Source: Aquirickettsiella gammari (GTDB taxonomy: Bacteria > Pseudomonadota > Gammaproteobacteria > Diplorickettsiales > Diplorickettsiaceae). From it: a stretch of DNA of 64,000 nt. Under the pieces are notes generated by a model. It saw nothing but the letters and a program-made list of their open reading frames with translations. It was not told the DNA's origin and ran no database searches. The translations under genes and the position numbers were made by a program. Shown in pieces: positions 8,568 through 16,852 of this stretch (positions within the stretch are counted from its first letter, which is position 1; every line of letters begins with the position of its first letter). The stretch is from the NCBI GenBank assembly GCA_963701065.1, contig OY969558.1, positions 868,001 to 932,000 of the forward strand, in the 5' to 3' direction.

Positions 8568-9182
8568 ATGAGTTTACAATTTAATCGTTCAGACGTCAGA
8601 GTCTTGGAGCGTAAAAATCTTTATCGGGGACACTTTCAGTTAGAGCAGCTAAAATTACAATATCGTCTCTTTAGAGGTGGTTGGAGTCATCCACAGCTTC
8701 GAGAGGTTTTTGAGCGAGGCGAAGCGGTAGGCGTTTTATTGTTCGATACAAAATGTAACCAGCTTGTTTTAATCGAACAATTTCGCCCAGGGATTGCTAC
8801 AAAAGCAGAAAAACCCTGGTTAATTGAAATTGTGGCGGGTGTAATTGATAAAGATGAAGGTTTAAACCAGGTCGCAATACGGGAAACACAAGAAGAAACG
8901 GGGCTTGAGATAATTAATTTATTTCCTATCTGCCAATATTGGGTAAGCCCTGGTGCCAGTACAGAGCAGATATATCTATTTTGTGGGCAGGTTGATTCGC
9001 GATTAGCGCAAGGAATACATGGTTTGCTTGAGGAAGGTGAAGATATTCGTTTACATGTTTTGAGCTTACAAGCCGCTTACAATTTGCTTGATGAAGGAAA
9101 AATTAATAATAGTTCGACTATTATTGCTTTACAATGGCTACAACGCCATGAGCAAGCGGTGAGAACAGCGTGGTTAAAATAA
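8568..9182 (+). CDS. nudF: ADP-ribose pyrophosphatase (Nudix hydrolase)
   Basis: Hydrolyses ADP-ribose to AMP and ribose 5-phosphate. The Nudix box is complete: GVIDKDE, then seven residues, then RETQEETGLEI (about residues 98-119). ASTEQIYLF and GIHGLLEEGEDIRLHV match the E. coli NudF C-terminal half. The ATG at 8568 gives 204 residues and an N-terminus aligned with E. coli NudF. A TTG at 8550 in the same frame would add six residues and is less likely. It is followed 19 bases later by parE. Confidence 0.93.
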   Translation: MSLQFNRSDVRVLERKNLYRGHFQLEQLKLQYRLFRGGWSHPQLREVFERGEAVGVLLFDTKCNQLVLIEQFRPGIATKAEKPWLIEIVAGVIDKDEGLNQVAIRETQEETGLEIINLFPICQYWVSPGASTEQIYLFCGQVDSRLAQGIHGLLEEGEDIRLHVLSLQAAYNLLDEGKINNSSTIIALQWLQRHEQAVRTAWLK

Positions 9183-9201
9183 AGCGAGTAAATATTATTT
9201 T

Positions 9202-11109
9202 ATGAAATCCAAATCCTCCTCCCCTTCAAAACGGTACACGGCTGAAGCCATTGAAGTATTAAGTGGGCTTGATCCCGTTAAACGACGACCTGGAATGTAT
9301 ACCGATACATCGCGCCCCAATCATTTAGCGCAAGAGGTCATTGATAATAGTGTGGATGAAGCGATGGCAGGTTATGCGCGCCATATTGATGTTGTGTTAT
9401 ATGCGGATAATTCTTTACAAGTAACAGATGATGGTCGAGGTATGCCGATAGATATCCATCCTGAGGAAAAAGTGACCGGTGTTGAGCTTATTTTGACGCG
9501 TCTACATGCCGGAGGTAAGTTTAACCATAGAAATTATCGTTATTCGGGTGGACTGCATGGGGTTGGGGTGTCGGTAGTAAACGCTTTATCGCGTCATTTA
9601 GAAGTGACGATTAAACGCGATGGATTTATATATCAAATGCAATTTGAGCAGGGAGATAAAAAATCCAACTTGAAGAAAATAGCGAAGATCGACCAAGCTG
9701 GCACAGGAACTTCCTTACGTTTTTGGCCTGATAAACACTATTTTGATTCTGAAAAATTTTCAGTAAGTCGTCTAAAGCACAGTTTACGTGCTAAAGCGGT
9801 TCTTTGTTCGGGACTACATGTTACATTTAACGATAAACAAAATAATAAAACAGAGGAATGGTTTTATGAAGATGGCCTTATCAGCTATCTAAAAGATAGT
9901 TTACGGCAAGATGAATTCTTACCTAAAGAGCCTTTTTACGGCCACTTTGCAACAGAGAACGAAGAAGTCGATTGGGCACTTTGTTGGCTTTTAGAACGTA
10001 GCGAAGGATTGATGGAAAGTTACGTCAATTTGATCCCGACAGTTCAGGGCGGAACGCATGTTAACGGTTTACGCACCGGTTTGTTAGAAGCAATGAGAGA
10101 GTTTTGTGAGTTACGTGATCTGTTGCCCCGTGGTTTAAAGTTAGCACCAGAAGACGTATGGGAAGGATGCCATTATGTATTATCTGTTAAATTGTTAGAG
10201 CCACAATTCTCAGGGCAAACTAAAGAACGACTTACATCACGCCAATCGGCTGCCTTTGTATCCGGTGTTATCAAAGATGCTTTTAGTTTGTGGCTTAATC
10301 AGCATATTACTGAAGCAGAAAGTTTAGCCGAATTAATGATAGCTAATGCGCAAAAGCGTTTGCGTGCCAGCAAGCAAGTTGCGCGTAAAAAAATTCTAAG
10401 TGGTGCGGTATTACCGGGAAAACTAGCCGATTGTACCCAAACCGATTTAAACCGTACCGAATTATTTTTAGTCGAGGGTGATTCGGCCGGTGGTTCCGCA
10501 AAGCAGGCACGAGATAGAGAATTTCAAGCTATTATGCCTCTAAGAGGTAAAATATTAAATTCTTGGGAAGTGGCGAGTAATCAAGTGCTAAGCTCGCAAG
10601 AAATTCATGATATTGCCGTAGCCATGGGCGTTGATCCGGGGTCTAGTGATTTATCGGGTTTAAGATACGGTAAAATTTGTGTCCTGGCCGATGCTGATTC
10701 GGATGGCTTACACATCGCTACACTGTTATGCGGTTTATTTTTAAAACATTTTAAGCCTTTAATTTTAGCAGGACATATTTATATTGCTATGCCGCCGCTA
10801 TATCGCATTGATATTGGCAAAGAGGTTTATTACGCGCTGGATGACCAAGAAAAGCAAGGTATCTTAGATCGAATTGCGGCAGAAAAGAAGAAAGGAAAAA
10901 TTAGTATACAGCGATTTAAAGGTTTAGGTGAAATGAATCCACTGCAGTTACGTGAAACAACGATGGCTCCCGATACACGCCGCCTTGTTCAACTGACCAT
11001 AGATAATGAGCAAAAGACACTTTCTCTAATGGACATGCTTTTAGCAAAAAAACGATCAGGCGATCGTAAAATATGGTTAGAACAGAAAGGGAATATTGCC
11101 ACACTATAA
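9202..11109 (+). CDS. parE: DNA topoisomerase IV subunit B
   Basis: ATPase subunit of the enzyme that decatenates daughter chromosomes. It has 635 residues (E. coli 630). The GHKL ATPase motifs are EVIDNSVDEAMAG, TDDGRGMPIDIHPEE and GGKFNHRNYRYSGGLHGVGVS. The transducer domain follows, then the TOPRIM motif LFLVEGDSAGGSAKQARDR (about residues 420-438) with the acidic DADSDGLHI. The C-terminus MDMLLAKKRSGDRKIWLE is typical. The tolC/nudF/parE neighbourhood agrees with ParE rather than GyrB. Confidence 0.96.
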   Translation: MKSKSSSPSKRYTAEAIEVLSGLDPVKRRPGMYTDTSRPNHLAQEVIDNSVDEAMAGYARHIDVVLYADNSLQVTDDGRGMPIDIHPEEKVTGVELILTRLHAGGKFNHRNYRYSGGLHGVGVSVVNALSRHLEVTIKRDGFIYQMQFEQGDKKSNLKKIAKIDQAGTGTSLRFWPDKHYFDSEKFSVSRLKHSLRAKAVLCSGLHVTFNDKQNNKTEEWFYEDGLISYLKDSLRQDEFLPKEPFYGHFATENEEVDWALCWLLERSEGLMESYVNLIPTVQGGTHVNGLRTGLLEAMREFCELRDLLPRGLKLAPEDVWEGCHYVLSVKLLEPQFSGQTKERLTSRQSAAFVSGVIKDAFSLWLNQHITEAESLAELMIANAQKRLRASKQVARKKILSGAVLPGKLADCTQTDLNRTELFLVEGDSAGGSAKQARDREFQAIMPLRGKILNSWEVASNQVLSSQEIHDIAVAMGVDPGSSDLSGLRYGKICVLADADSDGLHIATLLCGLFLKHFKPLILAGHIYIAMPPLYRIDIGKEVYYALDDQEKQGILDRIAAEKKKGKISIQRFKGLGEMNPLQLRETTMAPDTRRLVQLTIDNEQKTLSLMDMLLAKKRSGDRKIWLEQKGNIATL

Positions 11110-11135
11110 GCGCTTAATTTTAAAGGTAGAAAGAT

Positions 11136-11798
11136 CTAGTGTTTCCTTGCTAAAGTAAGGCCGTCACCTATCGGGATTAAGCTGATACTAACGCGCTTGT
11201 CTTCATGAATCGCTTTATTAAATGTGCGTATGGATACGGTTTGTTTGTCATGCTCATCCGGATTAGCGACCCTGCCACTCCAAAGAACATTGTCGATAAG
11301 GATTAGACCACCTGGTCTGGCGAGTGTTAGAGAGCGCTCATAATAATTTAAATAATTTTGTTTATCCGCGTCGATGAAGATAAAGTCAAAACTATTTGAC
11401 TCATTTTGCTGAATCAAATAGTCAAGCGTTTCTAACGCCGGTGCTAATCTCAGATCAATCTTATGCGCAACGCCAGCCTTTTGCCAAAAATCTTGTGCTA
11501 TAGCGGTAGTTTCAGCATTGATATCACACGCAATAACTCGGCCATTATCAGGTAAGGCCAAAGCGACAAGCAAAGAACTATAACCCGTATAGACCCCTAT
11601 ATCTAAGGTTTTATGGGCAGCGATTAGTTCAACAAGAAACCCCATTAATTGTCCTTGTTCAGGAGAGATCTGCATGGCATGAGAGGATAATTTACTGGTT
11701 ACTTCGCGTAGCGATTTCAAGATAGCTGGTTCGCGCAAAGAAACCGATAGCATATAGTGATAAAGTCTATCGCTTAAATTTAAGGTTTGATGAGACAT
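11136..11798 (-). CDS. SAM-dependent O-methyltransferase
   Basis: A 220-residue class I methyltransferase of the catechol-O-methyltransferase-like family (Methyltransf_3). The SAM-binding motif is KTLDIGVYTGYSSLLVALAL (about residues 64-83), followed by VIACDIN. The metal-ligand region reads FDFIFIDADKQNYLNYYE, with RPGGLILIDNVLWSGRV after it. The methyl acceptor cannot be predicted; relatives act on caffeoyl-CoA or other catechols, and many bacterial ones are uncharacterised. It converges with parE. Confidence 0.88.
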   Translation of the reverse strand: MSHQTLNLSDRLYHYMLSVSLREPAILKSLREVTSKLSSHAMQISPEQGQLMGFLVELIAAHKTLDIGVYTGYSSLLVALALPDNGRVIACDINAETTAIAQDFWQKAGVAHKIDLRLAPALETLDYLIQQNESNSFDFIFIDADKQNYLNYYERSLTLARPGGLILIDNVLWSGRVANPDEHDKQTVSIRTFNKAIHEDKRVSISLIPIGDGLTLARKH

Positions 11799-11885
11799 AG
11801 CTACTCTTTTTGAATGATTAAGGGCTAAATATACGTGTTGGAATAGATTTTGTAAAAATTGATTTTCAGCGAGTTATTTTAGACA

Positions 11886-11915
11886 TTGACATTCAAGCCG
11901 AGCGCAGCCAAAATA
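11886..11915 (+). promoter_or_regulatory. Promoter of tRNA-Glu
   Basis: A perfect -35 TTGACA (11886-11891) is followed, 18 bases later, by AAAATA (11910-11915), a poor -10. The predicted start lies about 10 bases upstream of the tRNA 5' end. A GC-rich stretch between the -10 and the tRNA could be a discriminator, as in stringently controlled stable-RNA promoters. Confidence 0.5.
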
Positions 11916-11934
11916 GCGGACCTTAAAACCGTAG

Positions 11935-12010
11935 GTCCCCATCGTCTAGAGGCCTAGGACACCGCCCTTTCACGGCGGTAACAGGGGTTCGACTCCCCTT
12001 GGGGACGCCA
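11935..12010 (+). tRNA. tRNA-Glu (TTC)
   Basis: 76 bases folding as a standard cloverleaf. The acceptor stem pairs GTCCCCA with TGGGGAC, with discriminator G and an encoded CCA end. The anticodon arm CCGCC/GGCGG encloses CTTTCAC, giving anticodon TTC. The T arm is AGGGG-TTCGACT-CCCCT. A short T-rich stretch follows the gene at 12014-12022. Confidence 0.98.
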
Positions 12011-12261
12011 TAGATTTTTTTTCGAATCAGCGCGTTTTTTGTTTCATGCTTAATCTTTATATCTTTTTAGCTATTGACTTATCTTCTTGGCAAGCACCCT
12101 TTCTAAAGCAACATTGTTAGAAATCAAACAAAATATATAAGTTTATAGTGAAAGTGCCTCTAATTTTATTGAGCTTTTTTATATCCTTTTATAAGATTGG
12201 TTTTTATCGTATTATGATTTAAATGACAAAGTTAGCCGCTTATTTAAAATAATAAAATAAG

Positions 12262-12293
12262 CTTAAGTTAAATAAATAGTTATTTAATTTAAG
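12262..12293 (+). other. AU-rich hairpin ahead of the carbonic anhydrase gene
   Basis: CTTAAGTTAAATAA (12262-12275) pairs over all 14 positions, with one G-U pair, with 12280-12293 across a four-base ATAG loop. The hairpin ends four to five bases before the AGGTGAG ribosome-binding sequence. The stem is almost all A-U, so it would melt easily. The rest of 12011-12261 is AT-rich, with no gene that I can support. Confidence 0.6.
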
Positions 12294-12318
12294 TAACTAG
12301 GTGAGAGTGAAATTGACT

Positions 12319-12927
12319 ATGGAAAATCTGTTTAAGAAAATGTTAGAAGGGTATGGTGTATTTAGAAAGAAATACACGGTGGGTGATAATGCGGTGATGC
12401 GATACCTCGCCGATTCGGGTCAGAAACCCCAAGTAATGATCGTTTCTTGTTGCGACTCGCGTGTTGATCCCGCTTTAATATTACAGTGCAACCCAGGAGA
12501 TTTATTTGTTGTTCGTAATGTCGCGAATATTATACCTCCCTACCAAAAAGATGAAGTATTGCATGGAACGAGCGCAGCTTTAGAGTTTGGAATATGCCTT
12601 TTAAATATCAAACATCTTATTTTATTAGGTCATAGTCAGTGCGGAGGAATTAATGCTTTGTTGAATAGCCAAAATTTATTGCAGAACGATTTTATTACAA
12701 AATGGGTTTCCTCGATAAAAGTAGCTGGCAGTAAAGTCAGCAATCCAGATGAATACGCAAAGTTAGGTTTGACCCGATCCTACAAGAATTGTCTCACATT
12801 TCCCTGGATTAAAGAAAAAGTAGATACGCAAGAATTAACAATACATCGTTGGTTTTTTGATATTAAAACCGGCCAGATTTTTACCTATTCAGAAAATTAT
12901 GATGTTTATCAAGCACTGGATGTTTAA
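12319..12927 (+). CDS. Beta-class carbonic anhydrase
   Basis: Zinc enzyme that interconverts CO2 and bicarbonate; it could feed the bicarbonate-using carbamoyl-phosphate synthase encoded at the window's end. The zinc ligands are all present: Cys and Asp in SCCDSRVDP, and His and Cys in GHSQCGGI. The conserved FVVRNVANIIPPY lies between them. Length is 202 residues from the ATG at 12319. In-frame alternatives are TTG 12313 (best spaced from AGGTGAG at 12298) and GTG 12301 or 12307, so the exact start is unsure. Confidence 0.94.
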   Translation: MENLFKKMLEGYGVFRKKYTVGDNAVMRYLADSGQKPQVMIVSCCDSRVDPALILQCNPGDLFVVRNVANIIPPYQKDEVLHGTSAALEFGICLLNIKHLILLGHSQCGGINALLNSQNLLQNDFITKWVSSIKVAGSKVSNPDEYAKLGLTRSYKNCLTFPWIKEKVDTQELTIHRWFFDIKTGQIFTYSENYDVYQALDV

Positions 12928-12996
12928 GAAAAAAATAACTTTAAACGCTATTAACTTATAAATGATTTGATGCGATGCGAAAAAGTAAATACTCCA

Positions 12997-13638
12997 CTAG
13001 GTGTCAGCGATCTTTTGCAATGCCACACCTCGTTTTTTTATTTTTGCGCGAATGATGGCTGCTTGGATGTAAGCGAGTTGTTCACTTGTTTGTTGAATAG
13101 GCTTAATAGCGGTAGTTGCTGTTTGTTTTTCTTCCAGACGTTTTTTTCTCGCCTGAAAGCGCCGGCGGGCTTGCTGTGGCTGGTAATTAGGCTGATTTAA
13201 TACCAGTAAATCAATACAATCAACAGGACAAGGCGCAAGACAAAGACCACAGCCGGTACATTCTTTTGTTAATACAGTATGTAGTTGCTTAGCAGCGCCT
13301 AGAATAGCATCAACGGGACATGCTTGAATACATTTCGTGCAACCTATACACTCTGATTCGCGTATAAATGCCGTCATGGGTGGCTTTTCTTGTTGTTGCA
13401 TCTCCATTATAAAAGGTTCTGCATCTTTTTCTAATAAGTTGGCTAAAGCTTTTAATGTGGTTACGCCACCTGGCGGACAACGATTTATTTCTGCCGTTGT
13501 TTCGGCGATGGCTTGTGCATAAGGAAAACAGCCCGCATAACTACACTGACCACAGTGCATTTGCGGTAATAAAGCATCTATTTGTTCAGTAAGATTTTTT
13601 GAATTTGTTTCTAAACAGGGTAATTTACTTGATTTCAT
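12997..13638 (-). CDS. rnfB: RnfB-like iron-sulfur protein (soluble form)
   Basis: A 213-residue protein with the Rnf electron-transport B-subunit layout. The first cluster motif is MHCGQCSYAGCFPYAQA, completed by INRCPPGG. Two [4Fe-4S] ferredoxin motifs follow: CIGCTKCIQACPVDAI and CTGCGLCLAPCPVDCI. The N-terminal membrane helix that anchors ordinary RnfB is absent, because the protein starts directly at MKSSKLPCLETN. The tail is Lys/Arg/Gln-rich. No other rnf gene lies nearby. It may therefore be a stand-alone electron carrier; the gene symbol reflects homology, not proven membership of a complex. Confidence 0.8.
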   Translation of the reverse strand: MKSSKLPCLETNSKNLTEQIDALLPQMHCGQCSYAGCFPYAQAIAETTAEINRCPPGGVTTLKALANLLEKDAEPFIMEMQQQEKPPMTAFIRESECIGCTKCIQACPVDAILGAAKQLHTVLTKECTGCGLCLAPCPVDCIDLLVLNQPNYQPQQARRRFQARKKRLEEKQTATTAIKPIQQTSEQLAYIQAAIIRAKIKKRGVALQKIADT

Positions 13639-13674
13639 GTGCTGGGTTGGACTACAGTTTTTATCACTTAAAAG

Positions 13675-15342
13675 CTAAATAGTATCTGTAGCGTTTGTTG
13701 TTTGCATTATATTAATGGTTTCTTCAGGTATACGTTGTAATAAAGGCAGAAAAGGATTAATGATATGATCATATAAACCTTTTTGTCGCTGATCCCAGGT
13801 CATAGCAGGGATGTTAAGAAAATGTTCTACTTTTTCTGTCGTAATAGGTAATACAGGTTTTAAATAGATCATTAAAATTCTAAACAGATTCAAACCTAGG
13901 CTGCAAATCTGGTGTGCTTTATCTGCTAGCGCAGGGTTTTTAATCAAGACCCACGGTTTTTCAGCATCAATCATCTGGTTAGCACGATCAGCTAACTCCA
14001 TAATACTTTTTATAGCACGGCTATAATCACGACTTTCATAAGCCGATGCAATTTCATCACCTTTATCGACAAATTGTTTGACTAATTGGGGCTTTAGCGA
14101 GGTTTTGGATAATTTATTCTCAAATTTTTTATTAATAAAACTGGCACAACGACTGGCAATATTGACTAACTTACCCACTAAATCTGAATTAACTCTCTGG
14201 CTAAAATCTTCAAAGTTAAAGTCTATATCTTCTGCTTTTTTATTTAATTTGGCAGCAAAATAATAACGTAAATATTCAGGATTTAAATGATTTAAATAGT
14301 GGCGTGCGGTAATAAATGTTCCACGAGATTTCGACATTTTTTGTCCATTGACGGTTAAATAACCATGTACAAAAATAGCGGTAGGAGTGCGTAAGTTTGC
14401 ACTTTTCAGTATCGCTGGCCAGAAAATAGCATGAAAGTTAATGATATCCTTACCAACAAAATGATAAAGCTCCGTTTTGCTAGTGCTGGACCAATAGTCA
14501 TCAAAATTAAGATCGGGACGTTTGGTGCAGAGATTTTTGAAGATAGCTGCATAAGCAATCGGCGCGTCTATCCAGACATAAAAATATTTGCCTTCCGTTG
14601 CTGGAATTTCAAAACCAAAGTAAGGAGAATCTCGCGAGATATCGAGATCATGCAAGCCTTCTTTAAACCATTCTAAGAGTTTATTGCTTACCTCTTCGGC
14701 AAGATGATTATCGTTTGTAATCCATTCACGTAAAAAATCAGTGTAATGGGAAAGTTGAAAAAAGTAATGTTCAGACTCTTTCGCAATAGGTGTTGCACCT
14801 GAAATTGTTGATTTAGGATCAATCAGGTCTAACGGCGAATAGGTAGAACCACAGGCTTCGCAATTATCACCATATTGTCCGGGTGTTTTACAGCAAGGAC
14901 ACGATCCTATGACGTAACGATCCGGTAAAAACATTTTAGCGTCCGGATCATAGGCTTGCTTAATGACTTTGCTACAGATATCGCCTTTTTCTTGCAGTCG
15001 CTGGTAGACAAGGTTTATTAATTCTTTATTCTCGGGCGAATGGGTGGTGTAGTAATGGTCGAAATCGATATGGAATGCACTAAGATCTGCAATATGCTCT
15101 TTGGCAATCTGTGCAACTAACACCTCTGGTTTGATATGATGTTGCCGGGCAGCTAGCATAATGGGTGTGCCGTGTGCATCTTCGCCTGATATGAGAATAC
15201 AGTCTCGCCCCATCATTTTTTGAAAACGTACCCAAATATCCGCTTGAATATGTTCTAATAAATGCCCTAAATGCAAAGAACCATTGGCATAGGGTAAGGC
15301 GATAGTGACTAATAATTTGCGGTCTGTTTGCTGCATACTCAT
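13675..15342 (-). CDS. metG: Methionyl-tRNA synthetase, short form
   Basis: Charges tRNA-Met. The class I signatures are GSLHLGHLLEH (HIGH box) and GQKMSKSRGT (KMSKS). A zinc knuckle is visible as CPCC and CEAC in the connective-peptide region. I start it at the ATG at 15342 (MSMQQTDRKLL); the TTG 54 bases upstream adds residues not found in the family. The protein then has 555 residues and lacks the C-terminal EMAP/tRNA-binding dimerisation domain of the 677-residue E. coli enzyme, ending after the anticodon-binding helical domain. It is divergent from apbC, as in E. coli. Confidence 0.95.
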   Translation of the reverse strand: MSMQQTDRKLLVTIALPYANGSLHLGHLLEHIQADIWVRFQKMMGRDCILISGEDAHGTPIMLAARQHHIKPEVLVAQIAKEHIADLSAFHIDFDHYYTTHSPENKELINLVYQRLQEKGDICSKVIKQAYDPDAKMFLPDRYVIGSCPCCKTPGQYGDNCEACGSTYSPLDLIDPKSTISGATPIAKESEHYFFQLSHYTDFLREWITNDNHLAEEVSNKLLEWFKEGLHDLDISRDSPYFGFEIPATEGKYFYVWIDAPIAYAAIFKNLCTKRPDLNFDDYWSSTSKTELYHFVGKDIINFHAIFWPAILKSANLRTPTAIFVHGYLTVNGQKMSKSRGTFITARHYLNHLNPEYLRYYFAAKLNKKAEDIDFNFEDFSQRVNSDLVGKLVNIASRCASFINKKFENKLSKTSLKPQLVKQFVDKGDEIASAYESRDYSRAIKSIMELADRANQMIDAEKPWVLIKNPALADKAHQICSLGLNLFRILMIYLKPVLPITTEKVEHFLNIPAMTWDQRQKGLYDHIINPFLPLLQRIPEETINIMQTTNATDTI

Positions 15343-15409
15343 CTTTTGCGTATTATTGATTTCTAGAGTTTGCCTTTTTGCTGGGAGTGACGTCAAGTTA
15401 TAATTCTAA

Positions 15410-16240
15410 ATGACTATGTTAAAAATTACTGAACGCGTTAAACATATTATTGCGGTTGCCTCTGGGAAAGGAGGGGTTGGGAAGTCAACAACAGCGGTTA
15501 ACCTGGCATTGGCACTTGCGGCTAAAGAAGGGGTTCGAGTAGGAATACTCGACGCTGATATCTATGGCCCTAATCAACCGCAGATGTTAGGTGTCAGTGA
15601 GAAGCCGATTAGTAAAGATGGCAAGACATTAGAGCCTGTGGTGGCTCATGGCATTCAATCAATGTCGATAGGCTATCTTATTGATACTAATACACCCATG
15701 GTGTGGCGTGGTCCGATGGCAACAGGTGCCCTACAGCAGTTATTAACGGATACGCATTGGGATAACTTAGACTATTTGATCGTTGATTTGCCGCCAGGTA
15801 CAGGTGATATACAGTTGACACTGACACAAAAAATTCCTTTAGCCGGTGCTGTTATTGTGACTACGCCACAGGACATCGCTTTGCTCGATGTGCGCAAAGC
15901 CATTGCTATGTTTAATAAGGTGAAGGTGTCGTTATTAGGCGTCGTCGAGAATATGTGTACCCATGTTTGTAAGCAGTGTGGGCATGAGGAATCGATCTTC
16001 GGTGATGGTGGGGGCGAGAGGATTGCTAAAGAATGCGGGATTAACTTGTTAGGTGTTTTGCCACTTGATAGCCGGATTCGTGTGCAAGGTGATTCGGGTA
16101 AGCCTATTTTCCTTGCTGAGCCACACAGTGCTATTGCCGATACCTATCGCAGTATTGCAGAGAAAGTAAGCGATCAATTAGCTGTTCGGTCGAAAACTCA
16201 AGCTTTTCAATTTCCAAAAATTATTATTGAAAAAAAATAG
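15410..16240 (+). CDS. apbC: Mrp/ApbC iron-sulfur cluster carrier ATPase
   Basis: P-loop ATPase of the Mrp/NBP35 group that binds and transfers Fe-S clusters. The deviant Walker A is SGKGGVGKST (residues about 18-27). LPPGTGDIQLTL is the Mrp signature, and CTHVCKQCGHEE holds the C-x-x-C pair used for cluster binding at the dimer interface. With 276 residues it lacks the N-terminal DUF59/MIP18 domain of E. coli ApbC (369). It shares a short divergent promoter region with metG and is followed by dcd after 17 bases. Confidence 0.95.
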   Translation: MTMLKITERVKHIIAVASGKGGVGKSTTAVNLALALAAKEGVRVGILDADIYGPNQPQMLGVSEKPISKDGKTLEPVVAHGIQSMSIGYLIDTNTPMVWRGPMATGALQQLLTDTHWDNLDYLIVDLPPGTGDIQLTLTQKIPLAGAVIVTTPQDIALLDVRKAIAMFNKVKVSLLGVVENMCTHVCKQCGHEESIFGDGGGERIAKECGINLLGVLPLDSRIRVQGDSGKPIFLAEPHSAIADTYRSIAEKVSDQLAVRSKTQAFQFPKIIIEKK

Positions 16241-16257
16241 CATTTAGGAACGTTATT

Positions 16258-16824
16258 ATGTCGATTAAATCGGATGCATGGATTTGCCGTATGGCGAAAG
16301 ACTTTAAGATGATAGCGCCTTTTGAATCTAAGCAGATACGTCAAACGACATCGGGTCGGATTATTTCCTATGGTGTGTCCAGTTATGGCTATGATGTGCG
16401 TTGCGCTAATGAATTTCGAGTTTTTACTAATATTAATTCAGCGGTTGTTGATCCTAAGTGTTTTTCAGAAAAAAGTTTTGTTGATGTAAAAGGAGATGTT
16501 TGTATTATCCCACCGAACTCCTTTGCCTTAGCGCATACCATAGAATATTTTCGTATTCCGCGCAATATACTGACTATTTGTGTGGGAAAATCAACCTATG
16601 CACGTTGCGGTATTATCGTCAACGTCACGCCTCTAGAGCCAGAATGGGAAGGTCAGGTTACCTTAGAATTTTCTAATACTACACCTTTGCCAGCTAAGAT
16701 ATATGCCAATGAAGGCGTGGCACAGATGTTGTTTTTGGAGTCCGATGAAGTTTGTCAAGTTTCTTATCGTGATCGACAGGGGAAGTATCAAGGGCAGAAA
16801 GGCGTTACGCTACCTGTGGCTTAA
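16258..16824 (+). CDS. dcd: dCTP deaminase
   Basis: Deaminates dCTP to dUTP, the main source of dUMP for thymidylate synthesis in Gram-negatives. It has 188 residues, near the E. coli length of 193. The family motifs are SYGVSSYGYDVRCANEF near residues 36-52, VGKSTYARCGIIVNVTPLEP with the catalytic glutamate region following in EGQVTLEFSNTTPLP, and a C-terminal RQGKYQGQKGVTLP. The ATG at 16258 is preceded by TAGGAACG. Likely cotranscribed with apbC. Confidence 0.96.
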   Translation: MSIKSDAWICRMAKDFKMIAPFESKQIRQTTSGRIISYGVSSYGYDVRCANEFRVFTNINSAVVDPKCFSEKSFVDVKGDVCIIPPNSFALAHTIEYFRIPRNILTICVGKSTYARCGIIVNVTPLEPEWEGQVTLEFSNTTPLPAKIYANEGVAQMLFLESDEVCQVSYRDRQGKYQGQKGVTLPVA

Positions 16825-16852
16825 AAACAAGCTGTTAGGAATTACTATAGAT

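Noticed and set aside
12967..13200. Plus-strand frame opposite the rnfB-like gene
   Set aside because: It is antisense to a conserved ferredoxin-domain gene and shows no protein-like features of its own.
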